A stretch of DNA of 64,000 nt from Shewanella psychrophila (GCF_002005305.1 NZ_CP014782.1:4340001-4404000); one strand, 5' to 3'. Positions 1-9,052 are shown, counted from the stretch's first letter. Translations and numbers: made by a program. The notes: a model not told the origin generated them from the sequence alone.

Positions 1-457
1 GATTCATGGGCTTGATATCTGAATTAGCCGTTGCATTCATGGTTTCATCAGATATAACTGCTCGGTTCATCACCTGAGATTTGATAGATGCTTGAGATAA
101 GTCTGATTGCATATCTCCTCTAAGCACTGATGCAGGTGTGACATTGCTGGTTTCCGGAGAAAGCTGCTGAATCATCAAATCGGCAAGACCTAACATGCCC
201 TTGTCTGATAAGTTGACAGACATCTGCTGATCATGCATTTGCTCATAAAACTTAGTGTATTCGCTGTTCATCGGGCTATCGGATTCAAAAACCGCATTGG
301 CAGCGCGCATGCTTTTCATCAGCATCTGCACAAAGATCCCTTCAAATTGTTGCGCAACCTCCTTCAAAGCAGCCTTATCATCTTTCTGGGCTTTGGCTCT
401 TAACGAGTCAAGGCCTCCGATGTCCAAAAAGTGTGATGAATTTGACAGCTTTTCCAT
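1..457 (-). CDS. flgJ: Flagellar rod-assembly protein FlgJ, N-terminal part (runs off the window)
   Basis: The minus-strand frame from the ATG at 457 to the window edge is open for 152 codons. It begins MEKLSNSSHF and carries the FlgJ rod-binding domain, with QFEGIFVQMLMKSMR near residues 38-52 and YEQMHDQQMSVNLSDKGMLGLADLM after it. FlgJ caps the growing rod in the periplasm; its C-terminal muramidase domain, which opens the peptidoglycan, would lie outside the window. It is the last gene of the flgB-flgJ cluster seen here. The gap to flgI is about 210 bp, wider than the other spacings. An in-frame TTG lies eight codons upstream, but the ATG gives the usual N-terminus. Confidence 0.9.
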   Translation of the reverse strand, partial: MEKLSNSSHFLDIGGLDSLRAKAQKDDKAALKEVAQQFEGIFVQMLMKSMRAANAVFESDSPMNSEYTKFYEQMHDQQMSVNLSDKGMLGLADLMIQQLSPETSNVTPASVLRGDMQSDLSQASIKSQVMNRAVISDETMNATANSDIKPMN

Positions 458-667
458 AAGAGTTCCCGGTTGTGCCGACAATAAACAGACGGTATTTCTT
501 TTACATAGCAAGGCACATGCCAGATCATAGATGGATCGGGTTTTAATATAGAAAAATCAAATAAAATAAGGGGAATAGCTTATTCGTGAGAAGAGCTAAG
601 AGCCCGGGATCAGGCCCTAATAAATCAGTTTAAAAGAATCAGAGGTAAGCAAAGTCTAGTCATAGAA

Positions 668-1759
668 TTAGATGATGATGAGTTCACCATGTAGCGCTCC
701 AGCCACTTTTAGGGCTTCGAGAATAGCCAGTACATCAGAGGGAGCCGCGCCCACTAAGTTAACCGCCCTAACGAGCTCGTCGAGTGTGGTGCCTGGATTA
801 AACATAAACATGCGCCTGTCTGACTCATTGACATCAATCGTACTGTCTGTGGTTACAACAGTTTGTCCACCAGCTAAAGGATTAGGCTGTGATACCTGAG
901 TCGCTTCGGCAATTGTAACGGTTAAACCGCCGTGGGTTACAGCTGCTGGTAATAGACGTACATCGCTGCCCACCACTATGGTTCCGGTACGTGAGTTAAC
1001 AATAACCTTGGCTGATTCTGATGCGGGTTCAACCTGAATATTCTCTAACGTTGCCAGAAAAGACACTCGTTGGGACACATCTCTAGGCGCACTAACCTGT
1101 ACTGATGCAGCATCCAGAGGCCTTGCCATTCCAGGGCCCAACAACTCATTAATAGCATCGGCTAATCGTTTAGCCGTTGAGAAATCGGCACGGCGAAGGT
1201 TAAATGTGAGGTAATCGCCAGTAGAGAAAGGCGTGGCAACAGTACGCTCAACAATAGCGCCATTTGGAATTCGACCTACCGTAGGTGTATTTTGAATGAC
1301 TTTAGAACCATCTAAGCCTTCTGCGCTAAAACCACTGACCACCATGCTGCCTTGTGCAATGGCGTAGACATTACCATCGACTCCCTTAAGGAAGGTCTGA
1401 ATTAAGGTTCCGCCGCGCAAACTCTTGGCTTCGCCCAGACTCGATACTGTGACGTCTAGGGTTTGTCCTGGTTTAATAAAGGGGGGCATATCCGCATGAA
1501 CCGCGACAACGGCAATATTCTTAATTTTGGGTCTGAAATTATCAGGCAGATTAATGCCGAAGTTTTTCAGCATTGTCTTAAACGTCTGCTCCGTATAACG
1601 CGTCTTTTCACCCGTGCCTGGCAGACCGACAACCATGCCATAACCTATAAGTTGGTTATGGCGCACACCTTGGACATTTGCAATATCTTTTATTCTTTGT
1701 GCCTGGCTTGGGCCAGCGACAAAAATCAGTAGTAAAAGATAGATAAATTTATATTTCAT
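668..1759 (-). CDS. flgI: Flagellar P-ring protein FlgI
   Basis: A 363-residue protein, the normal FlgI length. A signal peptide ([20 protein letters not shown], cut before QR) sends it to the periplasm, where it polymerises as the P ring around the rod in the peptidoglycan layer. The family N-terminus [20 protein letters not shown] and the C-terminal [26 protein letters not shown] are both present. An AAGGAATT ribosome site precedes the ATG. It lies 40 bp after flgH in the same transcript. In related polar systems assembly also needs the FlgA chaperone, which is encoded at 11457. Confidence 0.97.
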   Translation of the reverse strand: MKYKFIYLLLLIFVAGPSQAQRIKDIANVQGVRHNQLIGYGMVVGLPGTGEKTRYTEQTFKTMLKNFGINLPDNFRPKIKNIAVVAVHADMPPFIKPGQTLDVTVSSLGEAKSLRGGTLIQTFLKGVDGNVYAIAQGSMVVSGFSAEGLDGSKVIQNTPTVGRIPNGAIVERTVATPFSTGDYLTFNLRRADFSTAKRLADAINELLGPGMARPLDAASVQVSAPRDVSQRVSFLATLENIQVEPASESAKVIVNSRTGTIVVGSDVRLLPAAVTHGGLTVTIAEATQVSQPNPLAGGQTVVTTDSTIDVNESDRRMFMFNPGTTLDELVRAVNLVGAAPSDVLAILEALKVAGALHGELIII

Positions 1760-1799
1760 AGTGTTAATTCCTTAATTACGACTAGGTCCCATGACAGCT

Positions 1800-2486
1800 T
1801 TAGAAAGGCCACCAACTCCCCATAAAGAATGAACTTAACCAGCCAACCTTTTGTACATCGGCAAAAGTGCCTGTGCCGCTGTATTGAATACGTGCATTCG
1901 CAACTCTTGGTGAGTCAATAGTGTTGTCCGGGCGTATATCTTGTGAACGTACTACCCCAGTTAAACGAACAAACTCATCACCGTTGTTGATGCTTATCCA
2001 TTTCTCTCCGCGAATGACTAGGTTGCCATTATTGAGAACCTGCATCACGTTGGCCGAAATACTGCCGCTCAAGCTATTACTCTGATCGGCATCTGATTCA
2101 CGCTTGGTATTCATGCTGTCCTTGTATCTCAGATCCAAGGGTTGTCCACCTATGGTGATATTGCCACCGCCGGCATAGATGGGATCGAGTGTTAAGTCAG
2201 TCCCCTTCTTAATCTCATTACTGGCACTTTTTGTCGCTTGAGTCTGCTCCATCAAAATAACCGTGATGATATCGCCAACTTTAAGCGCCTTAATATCGGA
2301 ATAGAGGCTAGATGCCTGACTGTCCTGATACATGGAACCTGTAGCGGCAATCTTAGTTGGCGGCGCTTCAGGATACACAGGAGCATAATAGGGGTCGTCA
2401 GGAATAGGCTTTTGATTGCTGGTCGAATTACACCCACTCAACAAGAAACCAAGTAATAACGTCAAAAATAAATAATGCTTACTCAT
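1800..2486 (-). CDS. flgH: Flagellar L-ring lipoprotein FlgH
   Basis: A 228-residue lipoprotein with an N-terminal signal ending in the lipobox LLSGC (lipidated Cys19). It forms the L ring in the outer membrane. The conserved core [20 protein letters not shown] and the C-terminal [25 protein letters not shown] are typical of the family. It starts 8 bp after the flgG stop and precedes flgI by 40 bp, so it is translated from the flgFGHI transcript. In Vibrio-type motors FlgH works with the FlgO/P/T proteins, which are encoded at 13345-16101. Confidence 0.97.
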   Translation of the reverse strand: MSKHYLFLTLLLGFLLSGCNSTSNQKPIPDDPYYAPVYPEAPPTKIAATGSMYQDSQASSLYSDIKALKVGDIITVILMEQTQATKSASNEIKKGTDLTLDPIYAGGGNITIGGQPLDLRYKDSMNTKRESDADQSNSLSGSISANVMQVLNNGNLVIRGEKWISINNGDEFVRLTGVVRSQDIRPDNTIDSPRVANARIQYSGTGTFADVQKVGWLSSFFMGSWWPF

Positions 2487-2494
2487 TCTTGCCT

Positions 2495-3283
2495 CTACAG
2501 ATTCTGATTCACGTAGGACAGCATCTGATCAACGGCCGAAATTACCTTTGAATTCATTTCATAAATTCGCTGACTTTCGATGAGGTTAACCAGTTCTTCG
2601 GTCACGTTAACGTTTGACGTCTCTAGTGCACCTTGTCGAATGGCTCCCATACCATCGAGTGAAGCCGTTCCCTGAATTGGCGTGCCACTGGCACCCGTTT
2701 CTAGGTATAAATTTTGTCCCATGGGATCTAACCCGCTCGGATTGATAAAATCAGACATACTCAACTGACCCACAACTTGGTTTTCAGCCGTACCAGGCGT
2801 CTTAACCGATACTTCGCCTTCGGCAGACACGGTAATACTCGTCGCATTCTCCGGGATGGTTATTGCTGGCTGAACCACGTAGCCCGAGCCAGGTGTGACT
2901 ATTTGCCCTGTATCATCTAAAGTAAACTGACCATTGCGAGTATAGGCCGCAGTGCCATCGGGGAGTTGTATCTCGAAAAATCCCGGACCTTCAACCATCA
3001 AATCCAGAGAGTTATCAGTTGTCAGCATATTCCCTTGGGTAAACACCTTTTGGGTCGCTACAACCTTAGTACCTGCACCGATATTTAAACCATTGGGTAA
3101 CTTGGTATTTGACGCACTGATACCACCAGCTTGATTAACCGTTTGATAGAGGAGATCTTCAAAAACCGCACGGCTCTTCTTGAATCCAACTGTGCTCGCG
3201 TTAGCCACGTTGTTAGAGATCACCGCAATATCTGTTTGCTGAGCATCTAAGCCTGTCTTACTAATCCATAACGCGGGATGCAT
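2495..3283 (-). CDS. flgG: Flagellar distal rod protein FlgG
   Basis: A 262-residue rod protein of the usual length, with no signal peptide because it is exported by the flagellar type III apparatus. The N-terminal rod motif ([17 protein letters not shown], about residues 22-38) and the C-terminal motif ([26 protein letters not shown]) are the two helical ends that pack into the axial D0 domain. FlgG builds the distal rod, the part that spans the P and L rings. Spacing is 10 bp from flgF and 8 bp to flgH. Confidence 0.97.
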   Translation of the reverse strand: MHPALWISKTGLDAQQTDIAVISNNVANASTVGFKKSRAVFEDLLYQTVNQAGGISASNTKLPNGLNIGAGTKVVATQKVFTQGNMLTTDNSLDLMVEGPGFFEIQLPDGTAAYTRNGQFTLDDTGQIVTPGSGYVVQPAITIPENATSITVSAEGEVSVKTPGTAENQVVGQLSMSDFINPSGLDPMGQNLYLETGASGTPIQGTASLDGMGAIRQGALETSNVNVTEELVNLIESQRIYEMNSKVISAVDQMLSYVNQNL

Positions 3284-3293
3284 AATATTACTC

Positions 3294-4037
3294 CTAGCTA
3301 ATACGCATTAATGAAGAGGAGGCTTTGTCCATCTCTTCTGCTGTTTTCATCATCTTGACCTGCATCTCAAACTGACGCTGTATATCAATCAGTGACACCA
3401 TTTCATCGACAGCGTTCACATTACTGCCTTCCACAGCACCACTCTCTATTGCAATGAAAGGATCTGCAGGGGCATTCTCACCAGATATCAATCTGAAAAG
3501 ACCATCCTCCCCTCGCATTAAATTCTGATTGCCAGGATTGACTAACTTGATACGACCAACTTCTTCAATCACTTCCGCCGTCGAACCTAGGGGTCTGACA
3601 GAGATAATCCCATCTTGAGCTATCTCTACTTTCTCGATAGGCAGTGGCAGCACAATAGGACCTGCATCGCCCATTATGGGGTTTCCCCGGTCATTACGCA
3701 GTAAGCCAGTAGTGTCAAAACTTAAACTGCCGGAGCGAGTATAGGCCTCGCCACCATCGGCGCTCTGCACTGCAATCCAGCCATCTCCCTTAACGGCTAT
3801 GTCCAGATCTCTTCCTGTGGTCTTAATAGGTCCCGCAGTAAAATCAGCCGATGGGCTCTCAGTCATGGCAAATACGCGTGTTGGTAACCCTTCACCAAAT
3901 GCTTGCATCGAACGTGCTTGCTCCATATCCGCTTTGAAACCATCGGTATTGGCATTGGCTAAGTTGTTTGCGCGTACAGCCAGCGAATTCATATTCTGCT
4001 TTGCGCCACTCATGGCAACATAGAGTAATTTATCCAC
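3294..4037 (-). CDS. flgF: Flagellar proximal rod protein FlgF
   Basis: A 247-residue rod protein that starts at a GTG (4037) with a strong GGAGGAAA ribosome site. The axial motif RANNLANANTDGFKAD lies near residues 22-37, and the C-terminal SNVNAVDEMVSLIDIQRQFEMQ is present. FlgF forms part of the proximal rod. It is separated from flgE2 by 185 bp that hold a hairpin and a good sigma-54-type promoter at 4088-4103, so flgF may be the first gene of its own transcript rather than only a downstream gene of the flgB operon. Confidence 0.96.
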   Translation of the reverse strand: MDKLLYVAMSGAKQNMNSLAVRANNLANANTDGFKADMEQARSMQAFGEGLPTRVFAMTESPSADFTAGPIKTTGRDLDIAVKGDGWIAVQSADGGEAYTRSGSLSFDTTGLLRNDRGNPIMGDAGPIVLPLPIEKVEIAQDGIISVRPLGSTAEVIEEVGRIKLVNPGNQNLMRGEDGLFRLISGENAPADPFIAIESGAVEGSNVNAVDEMVSLIDIQRQFEMQVKMMKTAEEMDKASSSLMRIS

Positions 4038-4087
4038 TGGTTTCCTCCGTCAATCATTTGTTTATTACTTGCTGTATAACAAACAAA

Positions 4088-4103
4088 AGCAAACATCATG
4101 CCA
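4088..4103 (-). promoter_or_regulatory. Sigma-54-type promoter upstream of flgF
   Basis: On the minus strand the sequence is TGGCATGATGTTTGCT. It has GG and GC separated by exactly 10 bases and matches the -24/-12 consensus TGGCAYG-N4-TTGCW. Transcription would start near 4077, about 40 nt before the flgF GTG. In Vibrio and Shewanella polar systems such genes are activated by FlrC; that link is inferred. Confidence 0.8.
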
Positions 4104-4168
4104 GAATAGAAACAATTTATTGGCGCTTGAGAAAAGGATAAAGAGTAAAAGTAGGCAAGAAGGCGGAA

Positions 4169-4192
4169 AGACATTGCCGAACGGCAATGCCT
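4169..4192 (-). terminator. Hairpin after flgE2
   Basis: An inverted repeat with arms CATTGCC/GGCAATG and a GAAC loop lies about 30 bp past the flgE2 stop. On the minus strand it is followed by TCTTTCC, a poor U-run, so it is probably a weak or partial terminator or an mRNA-stabilising hairpin. Its core is the same GGCATTGCC arm seen in the perfect hairpin after flgE1 (5753-5794). Confidence 0.5.
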
Positions 4193-4222
4193 CGACAGCT
4201 CCACTAAAAGAGAATATGCAGA

Positions 4223-5590
4223 TTAACGGATCTGCAAAATAGTCTGTTGCAAGGTGTTATTGACTTCCAATGTTCTCGAGTTTGCTTGGAAGTTGCGTTG
4301 CGCAGAGATAAGATCCACCAGCTCAGTAGTCAAGTCTACATTCGACTGCTCTAACGCAGATGAACGTATACTGCCGAAAGTACCACTATTGGCCTCGCCA
4401 GCAAGTGCTTGCCCCGAGTCTTGGCTAGCCTTCCAGGAAGTGTTCCCCACTTGAGTCAATCCTTGCTCGTTGGCAAAACGCGCCAGTGCCACCCTAGCAA
4501 GAGCGACTGTCGAACCATTACTGTAACTAGCGTTAACTAAACCATCGGCACCAACTTCGACATTAGTTAGACGACCCACAGTAGTGCCATCCTGATTCAA
4601 CTCAGTGACTTCGAACGTCGAGGCATATTGAGTCGGATTATTAAAGTCTATAGTCAAAGTTTGCGTGCCATCTGTACCAGGCCCCAGCACACTGGCCCCA
4701 CCAACCCCTAATTGTTCTGTTTTAATTGTGGCAGGATCACTGCCTGTATATGACCCAATATCATTAAACTTAATCACCGCACCTTTCCAACCACTGGCAG
4801 TAACCGCTGTTCCCGTTGAATCGGCAATCCCGTTAGCAGGAACTGTAGTATCTTTTCCATATGTTCCTGCTGCGCCATCCACGTCAACTTGTTTGCCATC
4901 CACCGCGTAATAGGCTACCCAATTACTCTCACCGGTATAAGCCGCATTCGGTGGACGCACGAAATAGGTCGTCATGATATGCGGCTCACCCAAGGAGTCA
5001 TACATGGTCACCGCAGTAGAGTTATTATAGGTGTCACGATCGTTGGGATCGAACAAAGCTGGATCTAATGCAGCATCACCTGCATTTAAGTTCATCTGTA
5101 TATCAATGTTTTCTGTCATTTGCGGGCTGCCAGCTGTATCAGGAATCGCAACGGGCTTAGTCGTAGTTAAACTGACAGATGTTGAGTTCCCATCCTTATC
5201 CACTGGAAAGGTTTGCAAATAGTTTCCCTGAGAATCAACTAAATAGTTACTTGAATCTACTTTGAATGCACCGGCACGTGTAAAGGATTGATCCTTTCCA
5301 TTGATATCCGATGAGGTCACAAAAAAGCCACCACCATTAATGGCCATATCCAGCGCATTATTTGTAAACTGCATGCTCCCTTGGTGAAATTGCTGCGCAA
5401 CTTGGCTCGTTGTCGCCCCACCACCAACGGCTGTTTTACTATTAGAAAAAATGGAGTTTGCATACACATCTGCAAACTCTGCACGAGACTCTTTAAAACC
5501 TATACTATTTACGTTGGCTATGTTGTTCGCTGTTGTGTTTAGATCTTTTTGAGCAGCAGCAATTCCACTCAATGCGATATTAAATGACAT
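4223..5590 (-). CDS. flgE: Flagellar hook protein FlgE, second tandem copy (flgE2)
   Basis: A 455-residue hook protein, full length and intact. The N-terminal axial motif TANNIANVNSIGFKESRAEF and the C-terminal SNVDLTTELVDLISAQRNFQANSRTLEVNNTLQQTILQ are present. FlgE polymerises into the universal joint between rod and filament. The gene is a tandem paralogue of the flgE copy at 5812-7176. The two are nearly identical at both ends and differ mainly in residues about 225-285, the surface-exposed D2/D3 part, while many synonymous differences are scattered along the length. It is flanked by hairpins on both sides. I cannot tell whether both copies are made at the same time. Confidence 0.95.
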   Translation of the reverse strand: MSFNIALSGIAAAQKDLNTTANNIANVNSIGFKESRAEFADVYANSIFSNSKTAVGGGATTSQVAQQFHQGSMQFTNNALDMAINGGGFFVTSSDINGKDQSFTRAGAFKVDSSNYLVDSQGNYLQTFPVDKDGNSTSVSLTTTKPVAIPDTAGSPQMTENIDIQMNLNAGDAALDPALFDPNDRDTYNNSTAVTMYDSLGEPHIMTTYFVRPPNAAYTGESNWVAYYAVDGKQVDVDGAAGTYGKDTTVPANGIADSTGTAVTASGWKGAVIKFNDIGSYTGSDPATIKTEQLGVGGASVLGPGTDGTQTLTIDFNNPTQYASTFEVTELNQDGTTVGRLTNVEVGADGLVNASYSNGSTVALARVALARFANEQGLTQVGNTSWKASQDSGQALAGEANSGTFGSIRSSALEQSNVDLTTELVDLISAQRNFQANSRTLEVNNTLQQTILQIR

Positions 5591-5752
5591 GATTTACCTA
5601 TATTCAATCGATTACAACAGGTGGAATGCTAAATACCACCAAAATTCAATTCATAACAACAGGCAATGAAAGTAACTCCCATCGGTGTTCAAATTATTAC
5701 GTTTCTTGTTTAAGAATATCTTTCCAGATTTAACTAGTTTGCTAATAATAAA

Positions 5753-5794
5753 ATTGCGTAAAGGCATTGCCGAGTGGCAATGCCTTTACGCAAT
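5753..5794 (-). terminator. Perfect 19-bp hairpin between the two flgE copies
   Basis: Arms of 19 bp (ATTGCGTAAAGGCATTGCC and its exact complement) flank a 4-nt loop. On the minus strand the hairpin starts about 17 bp past the flgE1 stop and is followed by TTTATTATT, which looks like a Rho-independent terminator. It would reduce or stop read-through from flgE1 into flgE2. Confidence 0.75.
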
Positions 5795-5811
5795 GAAAAA
5801 TAATAAGCAGA

Positions 5812-7176
5812 TTATCTGATCTGCAAAATAGTCTGTTGCAAGGTATTATTGACTTCCAGTGTTCTAGAGTTAGCCTGGAAGTTTCGTTGAGCAGAAATTA
5901 AATCCACCAGCTCTGTAGTCAAGTCCACATTCGATTGCTCTAATGCAGATGAGCGAATACTACCGAAGGTACCGCTATTGGCCTCACCTGCCAGTGCCAA
6001 TCCCGAGTCCAGACTGGCCTTCCAAGAAGTGTTACCCACTTGGGTCAAGCCTTGTTCATTGGCAAAACGTGCCAGCGCGACTCGAGCCAAAGCCACTGTA
6101 GAGCCATTACTGTAACTGGCATTAATCAAACCATCGGCGCCGACTTCAACATTGGTTAGACGACCAACCGTGGTACCATCCTGACTTAACTCAGTCACTT
6201 CGAACGTTGAGGCATATTGAGTTGGATTATTAAAGTCTATGGTAAGAGTTTGGGTGCCATCAGTACCGGGACCCAACACTCCTGCACCACCAACCCCAAG
6301 CTGCACAGTTGTGATGATGGCAGGATCGGTTGTTGTATGGGCACCTGTATCATTAAACTTAATTACGGATCCTTCCCAACCACCAGCAGTTACTGCCGGA
6401 GTACCTATAACATCTGCCACACCATTGCCAGTAGTATCTTGATCGTAAGTACCTGCAGCACCTGCTAAATCAACTTGCAGGCCATCCACTGCATAAAAGG
6501 CTACCCAGTTACTCTCACCGGTATAAGCTGCATTAGGAGGACGTACAAAATAGGTCGTCATAATGTGCGGCTCACCTAAGGAATCATACATAGTCACCGC
6601 AGTGGAATTGTTATAGGTATCACGATCGTTGGGATCGAACAAAGCAGGGTCTAAAGTAGAATCTGCGGCATTAAGGTTCATCTGAATGCCAATATTTTCC
6701 GTCTTCTGGGGACTACCTGCAGTATCAGGGATCCTAACGGGCTTAGTCGTGGTTAAGCTGACTGAAGTCGAATTCCCATCTTTGTCGACAGGAAATGTCT
6801 GTAGATAATTTCCTTGTGAGTCAACTAGATAGTCTGAAGAATTAACTTTAAATGCGCCCGCTCGTGTAAAGGAATGGTCTTGAGCTTCAAGCTCTGACGA
6901 AGTCACGAAGAATCCACCACCATTGATTGCCATATCCAGTGCATTATTAGTGAATTGTAAACTACCTTGGTGAAATTGCTGAGCAACCTGACTAGTGGTT
7001 GCACCACCACCGACTGCCGTTTTACTATTAGCAAAGATAGAATTCGCGTATACATCGGCGAACTCAGCACGGGATTCTTTAAAGCCGATGCTATTCACAT
7101 TGGCTATATTATTGGCCGTGGTATTTAGATCTTTCTGCGCAGCTGCGATGCCACTCAATGCAATGTTAAACGACAT
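5812..7176 (-). CDS. flgE: Flagellar hook protein FlgE, first tandem copy (flgE1)
   Basis: A 454-residue FlgE with the same axial N- and C-terminal motifs as its neighbour at 4223-5590. It lies 196 bp after flgD, which is the position of the single flgE in most relatives. The central region (about residues 228-285, for example FYAVDGLQVDLAGAAGTYDQD) is the least conserved part relative to the second copy. Its leader carries three degenerate 45-bp repeats, and a strong terminator-like hairpin follows the stop. The ATG at 7176 has a CGAGGTG ribosome site. Both copies look functional; neither has a stop or a frameshift. Confidence 0.95.
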   Translation of the reverse strand: MSFNIALSGIAAAQKDLNTTANNIANVNSIGFKESRAEFADVYANSIFANSKTAVGGGATTSQVAQQFHQGSLQFTNNALDMAINGGGFFVTSSELEAQDHSFTRAGAFKVNSSDYLVDSQGNYLQTFPVDKDGNSTSVSLTTTKPVRIPDTAGSPQKTENIGIQMNLNAADSTLDPALFDPNDRDTYNNSTAVTMYDSLGEPHIMTTYFVRPPNAAYTGESNWVAFYAVDGLQVDLAGAAGTYDQDTTGNGVADVIGTPAVTAGGWEGSVIKFNDTGAHTTTDPAIITTVQLGVGGAGVLGPGTDGTQTLTIDFNNPTQYASTFEVTELSQDGTTVGRLTNVEVGADGLINASYSNGSTVALARVALARFANEQGLTQVGNTSWKASLDSGLALAGEANSGTFGSIRSSALEQSNVDLTTELVDLISAQRNFQANSRTLEVNNTLQQTILQIR

Positions 7177-7187
7177 AATTCACCTCG

Positions 7188-7349
7188 ATTCATTATTTCA
7201 GCCAATGTAACCACCATCGACATTCAATTCATAACTGCAGGCAAGAACATATTCACCCAGTTAAAATTCATTATTTCAGCTGATGGAATCCACCATCGAC
7301 ATTCAATTCATTATTTCGGTCAATGTAACTAACACTGACATTCAATTCA
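7188..7349 (-). repeat. Three degenerate 45-bp repeats in the flgE1 leader
   Basis: Three related units lie at 7188-7232, 7266-7310 and 7306-7349. Each runs ATTCATTATTTC...CATTCAATTCA on the plus strand, and the last two overlap by 5 bp. Read on the transcribed strand the core is GAATTGAATGTCGATGGTGG. A related piece (ATTCAATTCATAACNNCAGGCAA) lies before flgE2 near 5644, so the leader was duplicated with the gene. Confidence 0.75.
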
Positions 7350-7372
7350 GTACAGCAAGCCTAGAAGCAAGA

Positions 7373-8188
7373 TCACACCTCAGAAACCGCCAATACGTCA
7401 CCGAGTTTAATGCCACCGATACCCCGTAAATTCAAGATAGAACCTGTAGACGCTGTACCCAATGAGACACTGGTAACATGAGCATAAGTAGAGACTGCCA
7501 GCTCTTCACTCTGGCCATCGACTCTGCCGCTGGCTTTAATCGAGTAAGTGCCGCTTGGCATCGCCTCACCATTTTTGTCCAAGCCATCCCAGGACACATC
7601 GACATTACCGCCTTGGCTTCCATCAAGCTCAAAAGTAGTGACCAGTTGCCCTTTCTCATCTTCGATACGTACCACTATGGTCTCGATAGACTCAGGCGTA
7701 CTCACCACTCCTTTAAGCACGGGGTCTTCCGCTGAAAGGTGACCTGTATCAGATGGGATCAATACTTTCTGGCCCACAAGCCCTGATGCTTGTAATGCCT
7801 GACTAGAAGTCATCACTGTATTAAGATTGACAATCTCATCATTGAGATTGCTAATACCATCAACGGTAGAAAATGCGGCCATTTGGGCAATCATCTGATC
7901 GTTATCGACAGGTTTAAATGGATCTTGCATCGACAGTTGTTGACTCAAGAGAGAGAAAAAATCCTCTTGAGTCAGCTCTTGATTATTTGCCTCCGGTATT
8001 GAATTCTCTTCAGGCAGACGAATGGCGTCAAGAAACGGATTTCCCGTTGATGTCTGCTCTGTAGACTGCGTGGCAGCCGATTGCACTGCACCGGATGTGG
8101 CTTGTTTTGACGGCGCAACTGACTGAGTCGACGTTTGAGACTGTCCACTAAGTGGCTGTGCATTATTAAGTGGGTTGATGAGGCTCAC
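7373..8188 (-). CDS. flgD: Flagellar hook-capping scaffold FlgD
   Basis: A 271-residue hook cap that guides FlgE assembly and is then shed. The N-terminal 70 residues are low-complexity, rich in Ser, Thr and Gln. They are followed by the conserved LTQEDFFSLLSQQLSMQDPFKPVDNDQMIAQMAAFSTVDGI, then the FlgD Ig-like/Tudor part with SWDGLDKNGEAMPSGTYSIKA. It lies 13 bp after flgC and 196 bp before flgE1. One FlgD would have to serve both hook subunits. Confidence 0.96.
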   Translation of the reverse strand: MSLINPLNNAQPLSGQSQTSTQSVAPSKQATSGAVQSAATQSTEQTSTGNPFLDAIRLPEENSIPEANNQELTQEDFFSLLSQQLSMQDPFKPVDNDQMIAQMAAFSTVDGISNLNDEIVNLNTVMTSSQALQASGLVGQKVLIPSDTGHLSAEDPVLKGVVSTPESIETIVVRIEDEKGQLVTTFELDGSQGGNVDVSWDGLDKNGEAMPSGTYSIKASGRVDGQSEELAVSTYAHVTSVSLGTASTGSILNLRGIGGIKLGDVLAVSEV

Positions 8189-8201
8189 TTCTTACCTCCT
8201 A

Positions 8202-8618
8202 TTATTTGCCAATTCTTAGTGTTTGCTGAAGCATAGATTTAGCCGCTTCAGCCACCTGAACATTCATTTGGTATGATCTGGATGCCGAAATCATATTAGC
8301 CATCTCTTCCATCACATTGACGTTAGGTTTATAGATAAAACCATCCCCGTCCGCCATTGGGTGATTGGGGGAATACTCTTTCAACAAGGGCGCATCACTT
8401 TCTACAATGCCCTTAACTGCAACTGATTGTGACGATTGCTGTTGATGGCTGGCTTTAGCCATTTCGGCTTCAAAAATGGGGTGACGAGCACGGTAGGTCT
8501 TATCAACACTACTTGAAACAGAATCGGCATTGGCAAGGTTACTTGCTGTGGTATTCAATCTTACTGATTGAGCCGACATGCCAGAGCCTGCAACATTAAA
8601 AATATTAAATAGACTCAT
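8202..8618 (-). CDS. flgC: Flagellar proximal rod protein FlgC
   Basis: A 138-residue rod protein of standard size. It has the axial motif LNTTASNLANADSVSSS near the N-terminus and the C-terminal NVMEEMANMISASRSYQMNVQVAEAAKSML. With FlgB, FlgF and FliE it forms the proximal rod across the periplasm. It starts 2 bp after the flgB stop, which suggests translational coupling. Confidence 0.97.
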   Translation of the reverse strand: MSLFNIFNVAGSGMSAQSVRLNTTASNLANADSVSSSVDKTYRARHPIFEAEMAKASHQQQSSQSVAVKGIVESDAPLLKEYSPNHPMADGDGFIYKPNVNVMEEMANMISASRSYQMNVQVAEAAKSMLQQTLRIGK

Positions 8619-8620
8619 AA

Positions 8621-9019
8621 TTAATCTCCCCTTAATGCTTTCTTCATACCAGAAAACTTACCGTCAAGAAAACCGAGTGACATCTGATATTCGAGTGCAT
8701 TTTGCATAAATTCTGACTGTTCCTTTTGCATATCAACCGTATTTCCATCACCGGTATCAGGTTGATTTGGCACTCTATATCCATAACTTTGTTGTGATAA
8801 TGCTTCCAAATCAAAATGTCGACTATCGCTACGGCTCATAGCCAAACCACCTTGCCTGCTGGTTGCCGCTTGTAATGCCTTATCAAAGTCGACATCACGA
8901 GCCTTATAATGAGGAGTATCGGCATTGGCAATATTAGATGAGATAACTTCAGCACGTTGGGCTCTGATACCTAATGTGTATTGATGCACACCCAATGCAT
9001 TATCAAAATTAATCGCCAT
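8621..9019 (-). CDS. flgB: Flagellar proximal rod protein FlgB
   Basis: A 132-residue rod protein starting MAINFDNALG. The open frame extends upstream to 9079, but the ATG at 9019 has a strong AGGAGGC site. The sigma-54-type promoter at 9053-9068 also puts the transcript start near 9042, downstream of the longer start. The rod motif ISSNIANADTPHYKARDVDF (about residues 26-45) and the C-terminal EFMQNALEYQMSLGFLDGK are typical. It is the first gene of the rod/hook operon. Confidence 0.96.
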   Translation of the reverse strand: MAINFDNALGVHQYTLGIRAQRAEVISSNIANADTPHYKARDVDFDKALQAATSRQGGLAMSRSDSRHFDLEALSQQSYGYRVPNQPDTGDGNTVDMQKEQSEFMQNALEYQMSLGFLDGKFSGMKKALRGD

Positions 9020-9052
9020 AAAATTGCCTCCTGAACTCGATGTTATAAATAA

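Noticed and set aside
255..530. 91-codon plus-strand frame
   Set aside because: It is antisense to flgJ, whose rod-binding domain is clear.
4010..4204. 64-codon minus-strand frame between flgE2 and flgF
   Set aside because: It spans the sigma-54 promoter, overlaps the flgF start and has no ribosome site.
5591..5752. Sigma-54 promoter directly before flgE2
   Set aside because: TTGGTGGTATTTAGC has GG and GC only 9 bases apart, one short of the required spacing.
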